A program made the translations under genes and the position numbers. A stretch of 64,000 bases of DNA from Candidatus Dependentiae bacterium (GTDB taxonomy: Bacteria > Babelota > Babeliae > Babelales > RVW-14), in contig JAFEAY010000021.1 in assembly GCA_018266175.1 (NCBI GenBank), forward strand, positions 248,001 through 312,000, given 5' to 3'. The notes beneath the pieces are model-generated. The model made no database searches, was not told where the DNA came from, and worked only from the letters and a program-made list of their open reading frames with translations. Shown one piece after another: positions 8,203 through 17,008 of this stretch (position 1 is its first letter; each line of letters opens with the position of its first letter).

Positions 8203-8798
8203 TGCGCCTCGAGGTGCATAACTTTTGTTGCCCCGTAGGTTTTATCTTCATGCTGATGAATGATTGCAGATAAGCGAACGGGGCAATTTTCTGCGCATAA
8301 GTGTTCTACTTTTTTGCGTAATTTCTCATCAGCGTTAGTAACCCATTCTTTGACGCACGTATATGCTTTTTTGATAAAAGAAGATTGCTTATGATTTTCA
8401 TCTTCAAGAAGATAAACGGTATCAAGAGAACCTGATATTTGTAGGAAATAACCACTCTTTCCATGCTTAATAATTCCCCAAGCAGTTATGTTTTTAAGCC
8501 CTTGATACGTTGTTTTTGTTTTTTCAGCGGCTTCTTGCAGTGCTGCTTCAAGTGATTCTAAATTGGCTGTATTTCCATGTTTAAGGGTAAGATCAAGTGC
8601 GCCCTTGGATATATTGGTGCTTGTTAAGTCTTTAAACCACGGATAATGTTTAATTTTTTGAGTGACACCTTTTAATCCGTATGCGCATTTGAGGTCGGGA
8701 ATTGTTACACTCAGTCGTTTAACTTCTGCATGTGAGGTATTAAAGGCACAGAGTGAAATTGAAAATCCAACTAAAAAATAGGTACTTCGTCCGGTCAT
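8193..8798 (-). CDS. Small exported protein of unknown function
   Basis: A 201-residue protein begins with a clear signal peptide (hydrophobic stretch followed by SHA at about residue 24). The mature N-terminus (LSVTIPDLKCAYGLKG) looks like a small alpha/beta domain, weakly reminiscent of heavy-metal-associated folds, but it has only one cysteine in that loop. Two further cysteines (CAENC) occur near the C-terminus. The start lies 16 bases after the secretin 2 stop on the same strand, so it is probably the last gene of the secretion operon. A role as a periplasmic accessory is a guess. Confidence 0.7.
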   Translation of the reverse strand: MTGRSTYFLVGFSISLCAFNTSHAEVKRLSVTIPDLKCAYGLKGVTQKIKHYPWFKDLTSTNISKGALDLTLKHGNTANLESLEAALQEAAEKTKTTYQGLKNITAWGIIKHGKSGYFLQISGSLDTVYLLEDENHKQSSFIKKAYTCVKEWVTNADEKLRKKVEHLCAENCPVRLSAIIHQHEDKTYGATKVMHLEAQEQ

Positions 8799-8814
8799 GG
8801 CTATTTCTTTCTGA

Positions 8815-11394
8815 TTATGATTCTTTTCCGAGTGAATAGGCTACTAGAGGGTGTTGTCGTGTTTGTCTCGTTCCATCAGGCTTAAGGTTATTGGCTATAA
8901 GAGCCGCTTGTGGTGTATCTATTGATTCTTGCATGTCAGTTTTATGTGCAGCATTTTCCGGTGCTTGTTGTACACTGAGTCGTTGCTGGCCGCCACGCTG
9001 TTTAAGCTTTTTTGAGGCAACAGCAGCACGTGTTTGTTCAATAGCTTCTGAAACTTTGTAAAAAGGGTCTTCTGCAATACGAACCATGGTTGGTCGTTGT
9101 TGACCATAGGTAAAGTCATCAATTGGTCTAAAAATTCCGCGCTTCGTTTCACTCACTTTACTCTTGATACTCTGATTTGTTGGCTTAAAAAACCAGCGCT
9201 GAATTGGATCGCTGTCGCGGGTGTAGGTGTCGTTGCGCATCATCTGAAGTTTTGCGTAATCAAGCTTGAGCTGGGTATATTCATCCGGTTCGCCTTCAAA
9301 GCGAGGTTTGATGATGCTTGGACGCAAGAAGACATAAAGATTACCTTCAGCTTTTGATTTTGTTTTGCTTTTAAAAAAATTTCCTAAAATTGGAATTTCG
9401 GCAAGAAGGGGAGTTCTGTAGTGACTTTCTTGCTGATCTCCTCGGGTAAGACCACCCAGTACAAGGACTTCTCCTGTCATAAGAGAAACACGTGTTTTAA
9501 GAGAGCGGGTTGATTTTGTAGGAGTGTCAGGGTCTGATGAATCTGCTTTAAATTCATCAATATTAATATCAAGTGTCAGGTCTACAAAGCCGTCAACATT
9601 AATAGAAGGCGTTAGGTCAATTTTGACTGAAGCCGGTACGTCAACTTGTCGTCTGCGAGACTGTTCGCCATGACTACTTACAAAATCTCCAGGAATTCTT
9701 CGAGTTTCTTTGACTTCAACAAAGCATGGCTGATAATTATTTGCAACTAAAAAAGGTTGAGAAACGATGTGAGAATTATTAATGTTAAAAGCAGAACGAA
9801 TAACTGCCCAGATTGATTGGTTAGCGGTTGTTGCTCCACCAAACGTTAAAAAGCTCGGTGACCCTTTACCTAGATTATCAGGATTGGTGAGCTGTATCAT
9901 ATTTGAAACAGTTTTGCCATCAGTAGTTTTTGTTGAGGGCAAGGAGCTTAAGTTTTTAAAATCAATTTCGTTAATGCCAAGTCCCGGATTTTTGCCTCTA
10001 AAGTTATGCATTTGAGCGCCAAGTTCTCGAGACTGGTCAAGGTTGACGTCTATAATCATAACTTCAATTGCAACTTGTGGTTGTGGTTTATCTAATTTTT
10101 CAATGAACTGCTCGAGTCGGCTCCAGTCATCTTTATTGCACGCAATAATTAGGCGATTTCCGCTTCCCCGTTTTCCTTCACCAGCAGCTTCGGCTGTTTC
10201 ATTGGCGATCAGTACGTCTTCAAAAAATTTATACTCGCCAACGACAGCACTTTTTTCAGATCCTTGTCCTTTTGGAGGTCTGACAATGTTTTCAAGAATA
10301 GGTCGGAGAACTTCTGCTTTTGCATGTCTAATTTCTTTGATGTGTAAACGCGAGTCGGCATCACCAATAGGGACATCCAAGTTTTTTTGAATGAAACCAA
10401 CAATTTTATTGATGTTTACTTCGGTCCCAAGCAAAATTAATGAGTTTTTTGATTGGTCAGGAATAATCTTTGTTGTTGAAGAAAAATAACGTTTTTCTTG
10501 TTGGGATGAAAGTGGGCTGAAGCGAATAGTACGCTGCTCTTCTTGTCCTCCACCTAAAACATCTTTAAAAAGGTCATGAATTGTTTGTGCATCAGCATAT
10601 TTTAGTTTTATTACTTGGATTGATTCACGCAAGCCACCCGTATCAAGCTCTTTGATTATTTTCAGTGCCGCCTTGATATTAGAGCATTGCTCTTTGATAA
10701 TACATGCATTTAAGTCTTTATTAATGATCGTTGCTTTTTCACCAGGAAGCAGTTGACGCAAAATTGCCTCAGCAACTTCTGCTTTGATATTTTTGAAGAA
10801 ATAAACGTAACGAACAATCATATCGTTATCGGGAAGGTCTTCAGGTTCAATCCCTTTTTTAGTGCCATATTCAAGTGATGAGTAGGTTGGTAGCGGCTCT
10901 TGTGCATTTTCTTTGTTCGAAACAACACGGTGCATGCCATCAACATTCACGATAGTGAAGCCATTCATCTCCATGAGCGTGAGGAGTACATCCCATGCTC
11001 GCGTGAGAGTGAGTGGAGCGCGCGTAGAAAGTGTTACCTTGGCAGCTTCAAGATCTTTATGGGGCAAAATATTAATGTTTTTTAGGTCACCCAGGTAGTT
11101 GACTACATTTAAAAGTGAGACTGCATTAAAGTTGAGATAAATGTTCGCTTCTTCTTCATCTTTTTTTACCTCATGTCCAACTGCAATTGGACTATCTCCT
11201 TCTGCTGTTATTGTTGGTAATGCAAGGGGAGATGGTGCTTTGCTCAATTCTTGTGACGAAGCGTTTATTTGCTCTTGTCCTTGAGCTTGCCCGAACATGA
11301 CGTTTGCGGTGGGTGCAAGAGCTGTATCTGCAGCAAAGCAGGTAGTTGTAAGAAAAATGATGAGTATGAGTGGTAAAATTATTTTTCTTAACAT
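8815..11394 (-). CDS. gspD: Secretin 2 (GspD/PilQ-type outer-membrane channel)
   Basis: Secretins form multimeric gated channels in the outer membrane for type II secretion or type IV pili. The order seen is a signal peptide (MLRKII..., ending FAA), a linker with SPLALP, an N0-like domain starting at about residue 80 (IYLNFNAVSLLNVV), N1-N3 domains with repeated IKLKYADAQ-type strands, and a C-terminal secretin core with GEVLVLGGL and TPLLAEIPILGNFF. A roughly 190-residue extension with DPIQRWFF and DPFY follows. The frame is open further upstream to 11622, but that part translates a palindromic element; the signal peptide marks 11394 as the start. The length of 859 residues is larger than typical GspD (about 650-700). 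It is a paralogue of the secretin at 13864-16986. Confidence 0.88.
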   Translation of the reverse strand: MLRKIILPLILIIFLTTTCFAADTALAPTANVMFGQAQGQEQINASSQELSKAPSPLALPTITAEGDSPIAVGHEVKKDEEEANIYLNFNAVSLLNVVNYLGDLKNINILPHKDLEAAKVTLSTRAPLTLTRAWDVLLTLMEMNGFTIVNVDGMHRVVSNKENAQEPLPTYSSLEYGTKKGIEPEDLPDNDMIVRYVYFFKNIKAEVAEAILRQLLPGEKATIINKDLNACIIKEQCSNIKAALKIIKELDTGGLRESIQVIKLKYADAQTIHDLFKDVLGGGQEEQRTIRFSPLSSQQEKRYFSSTTKIIPDQSKNSLILLGTEVNINKIVGFIQKNLDVPIGDADSRLHIKEIRHAKAEVLRPILENIVRPPKGQGSEKSAVVGEYKFFEDVLIANETAEAAGEGKRGSGNRLIIACNKDDWSRLEQFIEKLDKPQPQVAIEVMIIDVNLDQSRELGAQMHNFRGKNPGLGINEIDFKNLSSLPSTKTTDGKTVSNMIQLTNPDNLGKGSPSFLTFGGATTANQSIWAVIRSAFNINNSHIVSQPFLVANNYQPCFVEVKETRRIPGDFVSSHGEQSRRRQVDVPASVKIDLTPSINVDGFVDLTLDINIDEFKADSSDPDTPTKSTRSLKTRVSLMTGEVLVLGGLTRGDQQESHYRTPLLAEIPILGNFFKSKTKSKAEGNLYVFLRPSIIKPRFEGEPDEYTQLKLDYAKLQMMRNDTYTRDSDPIQRWFFKPTNQSIKSKVSETKRGIFRPIDDFTYGQQRPTMVRIAEDPFYKVSEAIEQTRAAVASKKLKQRGGQQRLSVQQAPENAAHKTDMQESIDTPQAALIANNLKPDGTRQTRQHPLVAYSLGKES

Positions 11395-11441
11395 TATGGG
11401 TAATTTTTGAATTGTTAAAAATTGTATGATTTTCAGGGGGA

Positions 11442-11519
11442 TGTCATCCCTGGCTACGATCGGGGATCTACCCTTAAAACTTTCTTCTTCAATGGATCCC
11501 CGCCTGCGCGAGGATGACA
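11442..11519. repeat. 78-bp palindromic intergenic element (MITE/REP-like)
   Basis: Outer inverted repeats TGTCATCC (11442-11449) and GGATGACA (11512-11519) enclose inner inverted repeats GGGGATC (11462-11468) and GATCCCC (11495-11501). It is locally GC-richer than its surroundings, lies in the 242-base gap between the gspM-like gene and secretin 2, and leaves the secretin 2 frame open upstream. It resembles the TCATCC/GGGGATC-type small palindromic repeats dispersed in many bacterial genomes. No second copy was seen in this window. Confidence 0.7.
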
Positions 11520-11636
11520 AACCCGTGAAGAAAAGTGTTTTGAAGAACTGTATAAGTTTAAAGAATAAAATATTTTGATTGAGCTGTTTTACTTTTGCAT
11601 AAGCATATTTTAAATAGACCATAACCTAATCCCCCA

Positions 11637-12188
11637 CTAAGAGCTGATGCCTTTTTTAGGCCTGACTGTTCCGATTCGTAATTCAGTTGTAATTTTTTGG
11701 TTAGGTTCACTGCGAATGGTAACCTCTTTGAGATAGGTTGTTTCCTTTTTATCCAAGGCATCAATAACTTGAACTATTTTTTGCGTACTTTGTCCTTTAA
11801 AGGTTGCTTGCAAAATGGTTTCAGTAAATTTATCCCCAATGTCAGATGAAGTGGTATCCCATCCAGCTTCAGCCGTAATGTTTTGCTGCTTACAGAATAG
11901 TTCAAAATATGATTTTATATTAAAATCTTTTTCTTGTTCAAAAAGCGTTTGTATGCGTTGTTGTTCTTGAAGGAGTTGATCATTTTCGGCTAAGACAAGC
12001 GCGGTCTTATCGCTTAATCGTTGAAGGTTTGTTATTTGCTCAATATACCAAGCGCTTGTTGAGGAAATATAATAAACAATTCCAAGAGCTGTAACTAATA
12101 CGATTGCTAAAAAGATTATGAGATAACGCTCAAATTCTTTTTTTGATAACTCTTGAAGCATCGACATAATTTTTGTGAACTGTTTCAT
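11637..12188 (-). CDS. gspM: GspM/PilO-like inner-membrane assembly protein
   Basis: A 183-residue bitopic protein has a short cytoplasmic N-terminus, one membrane helix at about 22-41, a coiled-coil segment rich in Q and E, and a small alpha/beta periplasmic domain. This is the layout of PilO/GspM, which pairs with PilN/GspL in the inner-membrane platform of type IV pili and type II secretion. Sequence identity to known members is not obvious. The call rests on topology, on the position 2 bases after the gspL-like gene and on the flanking secretins. Confidence 0.7.
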   Translation of the reverse strand: MKQFTKIMSMLQELSKKEFERYLIIFLAIVLVTALGIVYYISSTSAWYIEQITNLQRLSDKTALVLAENDQLLQEQQRIQTLFEQEKDFNIKSYFELFCKQQNITAEAGWDTTSSDIGDKFTETILQATFKGQSTQKIVQVIDALDKKETTYLKEVTIRSEPNQKITTELRIGTVRPKKGISS

Positions 12189-12190
12189 AA

Positions 12191-13867
12191 TTACTTATCT
12201 CGAGGTTTGAGTTTTGCGGTAAATGGAATGCCGCGCTCTTCTGCTGGAGAATCATCAATTTCTTGGGCAAGCGTGAATAATGGTGATTCTTCAAACCTAT
12301 TTTTAAACTGTGCAAAATTTTCCCACAACGGTTGTCCTAGTGGTGCTTTAAAATAGCCCTCTATTTTAACAAAAGTAATACCCTCTTTGCTTGGAGCTAT
12401 TGAAACATAAGCAATTGTGACGTCTGGAAATTTTTTCTTATCAATAATGTTGGTTATTTCTTCAAGCATTTCGAGGGGTTTGAGGCGATCTTTGGTAAAA
12501 GGCGCCCACAGAGCATTGGATTCTTGTAAGAGCTTTCCACTTTCTTTAACCAAGTTTTGAAGGGTTGGTCGCTTGGGCAATTTATCTTTGGGAAATATAC
12601 TTTGAAGTCGACGTTTTTCGCGAACTTCAATTCGATTTACAATGCCCGAAAGATACGAAATATTTTGGTAACCTCGAACACCTAAAAATGTTAAGAAAAA
12701 AACAAGGAGTACGCTTGCACAAATGAGCTGCTTAAACAGTAATGGATCATAAATCTTCGTAAAGTCTTTGCGACGCAAGTCGAATGTTTCCAATAGTGGT
12801 GCAGGGAGCGTTATACCTAGTGCAATAGCAAAGGGGTTCCATGATGTAGGCTGAATCGCTACTTTGTTAACAATCCATTTTTCCTTGAGTAATTTTTTTG
12901 GATCAAATTGCTGACAAGGAATTTGCAAAAGGTTTCCAGAGAATTGTATTAAATTTTTAACATCAGTTCCTTTACCTGCAAACAGAATTTTTTGAATGCC
13001 TTCATAATAATTAAGCTTGAGACTGAACGAGTTGAGTGTAAATTGAATGTCATTAAAAAGAGCTGACATCTGTTTTTGAGCACTACGTTGATATTCTTCA
13101 TCTGCTGGATAGTCAACACCTGAAATATAAAGCCGCTGTAAGACTTCAGAGATTGGCATATTTATTTCATCACTTATGCTCTTTGCGACAGTATTAATGC
13201 CTCGTTGAATGTGTCGTGTGAGGCGAAACTCGCCATCTTGTAAAAAAGCAATGCGTGTGCTGTTTTGACTGATGTCTACGAGCGCCGTTCCATGAGGTGT
13301 TGTTTTGTATTCTTCAATCTGAAGATACAAGCTGTAGAGTGCAAATAAATCAATAGTGATAGCGTTTGGGTCAATGCCTGCTTCTAAAAATGGATCTAAT
13401 ATATTTTTTAAATCATGCTTGCGAACAGCTGCAACAAGTACCTGAGAAGTCTGTTGATCAGAGTTTCTCTTGGTAATAATAAAATCGGTAATTGCTTCGT
13501 CAATTGAAAAAGGGAGCATATTTTCAACTTCATATTCAAGAACCATGCGAATTTTTTCAACATCAAGAAAGGGAACTTGAAGCTCTTTAAAAATAACGAT
13601 TGATGCCGGAACGCAAATGCGTACGTGATCATATTTCCCAACCTGAGAGAAGCAATTGCGTAGTCCATCGCTTATTTTTTCCTCATACGTTTGTCCGTTT
13701 GCACTTTCAATTGAGCACGAAACAAGCGCCTGGATAATTGTTTTTGCCGGCTTGGCGTGAACCAATGCTCCATAAATTGTATCATCCTGAAGAGCGATAC
13801 CTAAAATACGTTGAGCAATCAGGCGACGATTACGAAATTTTTCTGGTAAAAATAGTTCTGTAATCAT
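12191..13867 (-). CDS. gspL: GspL-like protein (PilM actin-like domain fused to PilN-like domain)
   Basis: Residues 1 to about 330 have the actin-like PilM fold: LGIALQDD at the start, VEKIRMVLEYEVENMLPF, ALVDISQNSTRIAFL and the HIQRGINTVAKSI segment. One membrane helix lies at about 375-400 (VLLVFFLTFLGV), followed by a periplasmic coiled coil and a small alpha/beta domain ending at residue 558, like PilN. A PilM-PilN fusion is the GspL architecture; GspL anchors the secretion ATPase GspE to the inner membrane. No gspE, gspF or pseudopilin gene lies in the window. The start codon overlaps the stop of secretin 1 by 4 bases (ATGA), indicating translational coupling. Confidence 0.85.
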   Translation of the reverse strand: MITELFLPEKFRNRRLIAQRILGIALQDDTIYGALVHAKPAKTIIQALVSCSIESANGQTYEEKISDGLRNCFSQVGKYDHVRICVPASIVIFKELQVPFLDVEKIRMVLEYEVENMLPFSIDEAITDFIITKRNSDQQTSQVLVAAVRKHDLKNILDPFLEAGIDPNAITIDLFALYSLYLQIEEYKTTPHGTALVDISQNSTRIAFLQDGEFRLTRHIQRGINTVAKSISDEINMPISEVLQRLYISGVDYPADEEYQRSAQKQMSALFNDIQFTLNSFSLKLNYYEGIQKILFAGKGTDVKNLIQFSGNLLQIPCQQFDPKKLLKEKWIVNKVAIQPTSWNPFAIALGITLPAPLLETFDLRRKDFTKIYDPLLFKQLICASVLLVFFLTFLGVRGYQNISYLSGIVNRIEVREKRRLQSIFPKDKLPKRPTLQNLVKESGKLLQESNALWAPFTKDRLKPLEMLEEITNIIDKKKFPDVTIAYVSIAPSKEGITFVKIEGYFKAPLGQPLWENFAQFKNRFEESPLFTLAQEIDDSPAEERGIPFTAKLKPRDK

Positions 13868-16800
13868 GCTGTAGCCTTTCGTGTGAAGCGGCTAACCGAG
13901 GAGAGTTTTTTTTCCTGTGCAGCTTGCTGAGCAAGAAATTCTTTAAGTTTATTACGTTTTGATGGGTCGATAAATTGTTCTTGTCTTGAAGGACTCGATG
14001 TTTCGTTATCGGCAAAGATATCTTTAAGTTGTTGTCTTTTTTGTTCAATTGGCTGTTCGGATGAACTTTGATTGTCTGGATTAAGAAGCGTTTTGAGTTG
14101 TTCACGTTTTTGTTGCTCATCAGGGAAAGAGGCAATAGTTTGTTTAAATTGCGCACGATTTTTATCTTCGGGCAAATCTTGTGCGATAAGATTTTTCATA
14201 CGCGTACGTTTTTTTTCCAGTGGCTGATAAGGAGTATCAGGCTCCGCTGAATAGTACTGAGCATCAGCTGGTACGCCGTTAAGGAGTGCTTTGAGTTTTC
14301 TTCGTTTAGCATCTAAGTCGGTTTCAGATGGAAGTTGATACGCTGTTTGTTCTGCTGATCTGCGATCGTACTGAATGGTTGGTTGTGTTGGTTGAGAAAG
14401 AGTTTTTTGTCGTGGAGCTGCAAGAAGTTGTTGATCTTCAGCCCGTGCTATTTCTCGTACAAGCTTTGGAGGATTTATATCGGTTAGTGGCAGCTCTTGC
14501 ACAAGTTTTTCAAGTGTGCCTGAAGATTGTGTGAGTGGTAGTTGCTGCGCAGGCTGTGGTTGCGTCATATCTAAGCCAACTAACTTTTTCTCTTGCACAG
14601 GTTCTTCGCGATAATTATTCTGTTGAGTGATTGGCGTTGCATCAAGTTGCAGCGCATGACGACGAAGTTTTTGTTCTTCTTCGGTATTTTTTTTATCCTC
14701 TTCAAGTTCTTCTCTCCGGGTTTGAGATCGATAGTATGGATCGTTACGAATATCAACCGTTGTTGGCTGATAGCGCGCATTTGCAAAATCGATAACTTTG
14801 TGTGAATAATTTTCTTTTTCAGGGTTAAAAAACCAATTATGAACAGGATCATTGCTTGGAGACGTTTGAACCGCTTGCTCAAGGCTTTCTGTTGCTGCAT
14901 GCATTTTCATTTTGGTGTACAGCTGTGTTCCAGGTGTTTGGCGTGGTTTGATGATGGTTGGTACCATAAAAATGAAAATATAGTCTTTGGTTATAGACCT
15001 TTTTTGATTTTTAAAAAACCATCCCAAAACAGGTATATCGCTTAAAATTGGAGTTTTTGCTTTGTCTTCTGAAACTTTTGTTTTAACAAAACCACCAAGT
15101 ACTAAAACCTGCCCGTTTGCCACGGTGATGCTTGTTTTTACCGTTTTATCGTTACGAATAGTTCCATCATCACTCGAAAAATCTTGAATAGTAACCGTCA
15201 TATCCAGGCGAATGAGACCCTCTAAATTGATTTGTGGAGTAACGTCAATACTTGTATTGACCGGAACGCTTTCAAATGATTTGGTTCCGCTGCCATCAGC
15301 TACTTCAGTAACAACTCGTCGCTCTTCTCCAATCTTGATTGTTGCAGCAGTCTTGTTGCTGACGGTTATAAATGGTTGAGAAAGCACTGTTGCATTGGTT
15401 TGTTGCTTAAGAATATTAAAAACACTCCAGATGTTTCCTGTTGCAGCTTTACCAAAACTCAAAAGCGTAGAGCCTTGAGCAACTACTAGCTGATTGATTA
15501 AGTTACCAAGCAAACTTACAGGATCACTGCCAGCTCCACCTGAAAGCTCTTGAGTTGTTTTTCCGGTGAGCGGTACTGATTGAAAATCGACATTATGTCC
15601 AACTTGGCCATGCTTTTTGTTTCGCACCATGCCGCCGAGCTGTTTAATGTCAGTAGAATTTACCGTAACAATAAGAGTTTCGATAGCGACCTGTGGTTGA
15701 GGCTTATCAAGATCTTTGAGTGTTTTTTTCAGCATTTTCCAGTCGTGTTTATCGGTGCATGAAACAATCAGGCGATTGCCATCTTTATCAACTTGAAAGC
15801 TCATTGATTTGAAATATTTAACCCCACCACGAATGGCACCATATTTTCCTGCCGCTTGTCCAACTGATGATTCAGGGGCTTGGGTAACTTGTTCAAGAAT
15901 CTCTTTCATGGCTCCAGCATCGGTATGTTTGCATTCATAAATATGCAGGGGTGATGCGGCAGCAACAAGCTCGGTATCAATGTGAGTTGTAATAAATTTA
16001 ATAATCTTATCGATTGAAGCGTTATTGCCCAGCAAGATGAGCGAGTTTGTTCGCTCTTCGGGAATGATGCGGGTGGTTGCAGAAAAATACTCTGTAGCAC
16101 CTTCTGCTGTTTTGCCTAGTAAACGAGCGAGTGGATTAGTATCCGGTTTTTTGATGAGTGCATCAAGAAGCTCTTTTACATCTTTGGCATTTGCTTTTTT
16201 GAGCTGTATGACCGTGACTGTTTCTTGTAAGCCAATTTGGTCGAGCTCCAATAAAAGCTTTGCAGCAGCTTTAATATTGTATGATTTATCGGTAATAATA
16301 AAAGCGTTAGCATCCTGATGGTCAATACAGCCATTAGGGGTACTGAGCATGCTTATGAGTAAGTCTTTAACATCAGTTACTTTGATGTTTTGTAAAAACA
16401 TAACATAACGAATTTCAAGGTCACTGTTTGGTAACGTGTCCGGTGAGACGTTGATATACGAAGGCAGCGCTTCAGTCAGTTTTTTGTCTTTGGGAAGAAC
16501 TTTCCATACTTCGCCTGACTTAATCATTGAAAAGCCTGAGGTTTCAAGTACGGTCAAGAAAACACTCCATGCGCCATCAATGCTTAAAGGGTCACGAATT
16601 GTAAGCGAAATTTTTGCTTCTTCAATTCCTTTATCCGGAATGATATTCAGATTTTTCAGTTCAGCCATGTAGGTGACAAAATTGCCAAGCGTTGTATTTT
16701 CAAAGTTCAGATAAATATCTTTTTTAGGTGCTGCTTGTGCTTCACTAAGTTGACCCAGCGCTGTATCAGCTGAGGGAATAACCGGTAGCGCAAGAGGAGA

Positions 16801-16986
16801 ATCGGTAAGAACCACAGGATTCATTTGTCCTGTTTGTGAACTTTCGCCAGGCTTTGATGCAACATCAGTTCGTTCAGAATCTTGTAGGGATCCTTGAGGG
16901 CTGTTTGATGGATTGTCAGCACAATGAACAAGCTGCCCAGCTCCAGCAAGCAAGAAAAATAAAATCAGATAGTGGTGTTTGTTCAT
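13864..16986 (-). CDS. gspD: Secretin 1 (GspD-type) with long charged C-terminal repeat tail
   Basis: An outer-membrane secretin of 1040 residues. It has a signal peptide (about 22 residues), a linker with SPLALP, an N0 domain (IYLNFENTTLGNFV, from about residue 90), N1-N3 domains, then the secretin core with NGQVLVLGGF and TPILSDIPVLGWFF. A segment with DPVHNWFFNP and DPYY follows, shared with secretin 2. Beyond this lies a roughly 290-residue tail rich in Q, E, K and R with five copies of a KRxxLKxLL-type motif. Typical GspD ends soon after the core, so the tail is unusual. It lies directly downstream of the gspC-like gene. Confidence 0.9.
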   Translation of the reverse strand: MNKHHYLILFFLLAGAGQLVHCADNPSNSPQGSLQDSERTDVASKPGESSQTGQMNPVVLTDSPLALPVIPSADTALGQLSEAQAAPKKDIYLNFENTTLGNFVTYMAELKNLNIIPDKGIEEAKISLTIRDPLSIDGAWSVFLTVLETSGFSMIKSGEVWKVLPKDKKLTEALPSYINVSPDTLPNSDLEIRYVMFLQNIKVTDVKDLLISMLSTPNGCIDHQDANAFIITDKSYNIKAAAKLLLELDQIGLQETVTVIQLKKANAKDVKELLDALIKKPDTNPLARLLGKTAEGATEYFSATTRIIPEERTNSLILLGNNASIDKIIKFITTHIDTELVAAASPLHIYECKHTDAGAMKEILEQVTQAPESSVGQAAGKYGAIRGGVKYFKSMSFQVDKDGNRLIVSCTDKHDWKMLKKTLKDLDKPQPQVAIETLIVTVNSTDIKQLGGMVRNKKHGQVGHNVDFQSVPLTGKTTQELSGGAGSDPVSLLGNLINQLVVAQGSTLLSFGKAATGNIWSVFNILKQQTNATVLSQPFITVSNKTAATIKIGEERRVVTEVADGSGTKSFESVPVNTSIDVTPQINLEGLIRLDMTVTIQDFSSDDGTIRNDKTVKTSITVANGQVLVLGGFVKTKVSEDKAKTPILSDIPVLGWFFKNQKRSITKDYIFIFMVPTIIKPRQTPGTQLYTKMKMHAATESLEQAVQTSPSNDPVHNWFFNPEKENYSHKVIDFANARYQPTTVDIRNDPYYRSQTRREELEEDKKNTEEEQKLRRHALQLDATPITQQNNYREEPVQEKKLVGLDMTQPQPAQQLPLTQSSGTLEKLVQELPLTDINPPKLVREIARAEDQQLLAAPRQKTLSQPTQPTIQYDRRSAEQTAYQLPSETDLDAKRRKLKALLNGVPADAQYYSAEPDTPYQPLEKKRTRMKNLIAQDLPEDKNRAQFKQTIASFPDEQQKREQLKTLLNPDNQSSSEQPIEQKRQQLKDIFADNETSSPSRQEQFIDPSKRNKLKEFLAQQAAQEKKLSSVSRFTRKATA

Positions 16987-17008
16987 AATTCTGCTCTCTA
17001 CTTTGTGA

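Noticed and set aside
8193-8798. Heavy-metal-associated (HMA) domain in the small exported protein
   Set aside because: The CxxC metal motif is absent; only one cysteine is in the loop, so only a vague fold resemblance is left.
10043-10390. 115-codon plus-strand frame opposite secretin 2
   Set aside because: No ribosome-binding site or domain; secretin domain coding on the minus strand explains it.
11395-11622. N-terminal extension of secretin 2 with SSSRRRGSIEEESFKGRS
   Set aside because: It is the translation of a palindromic element and precedes a clear signal peptide with its own start at 11394, so it is not considered part of the protein.
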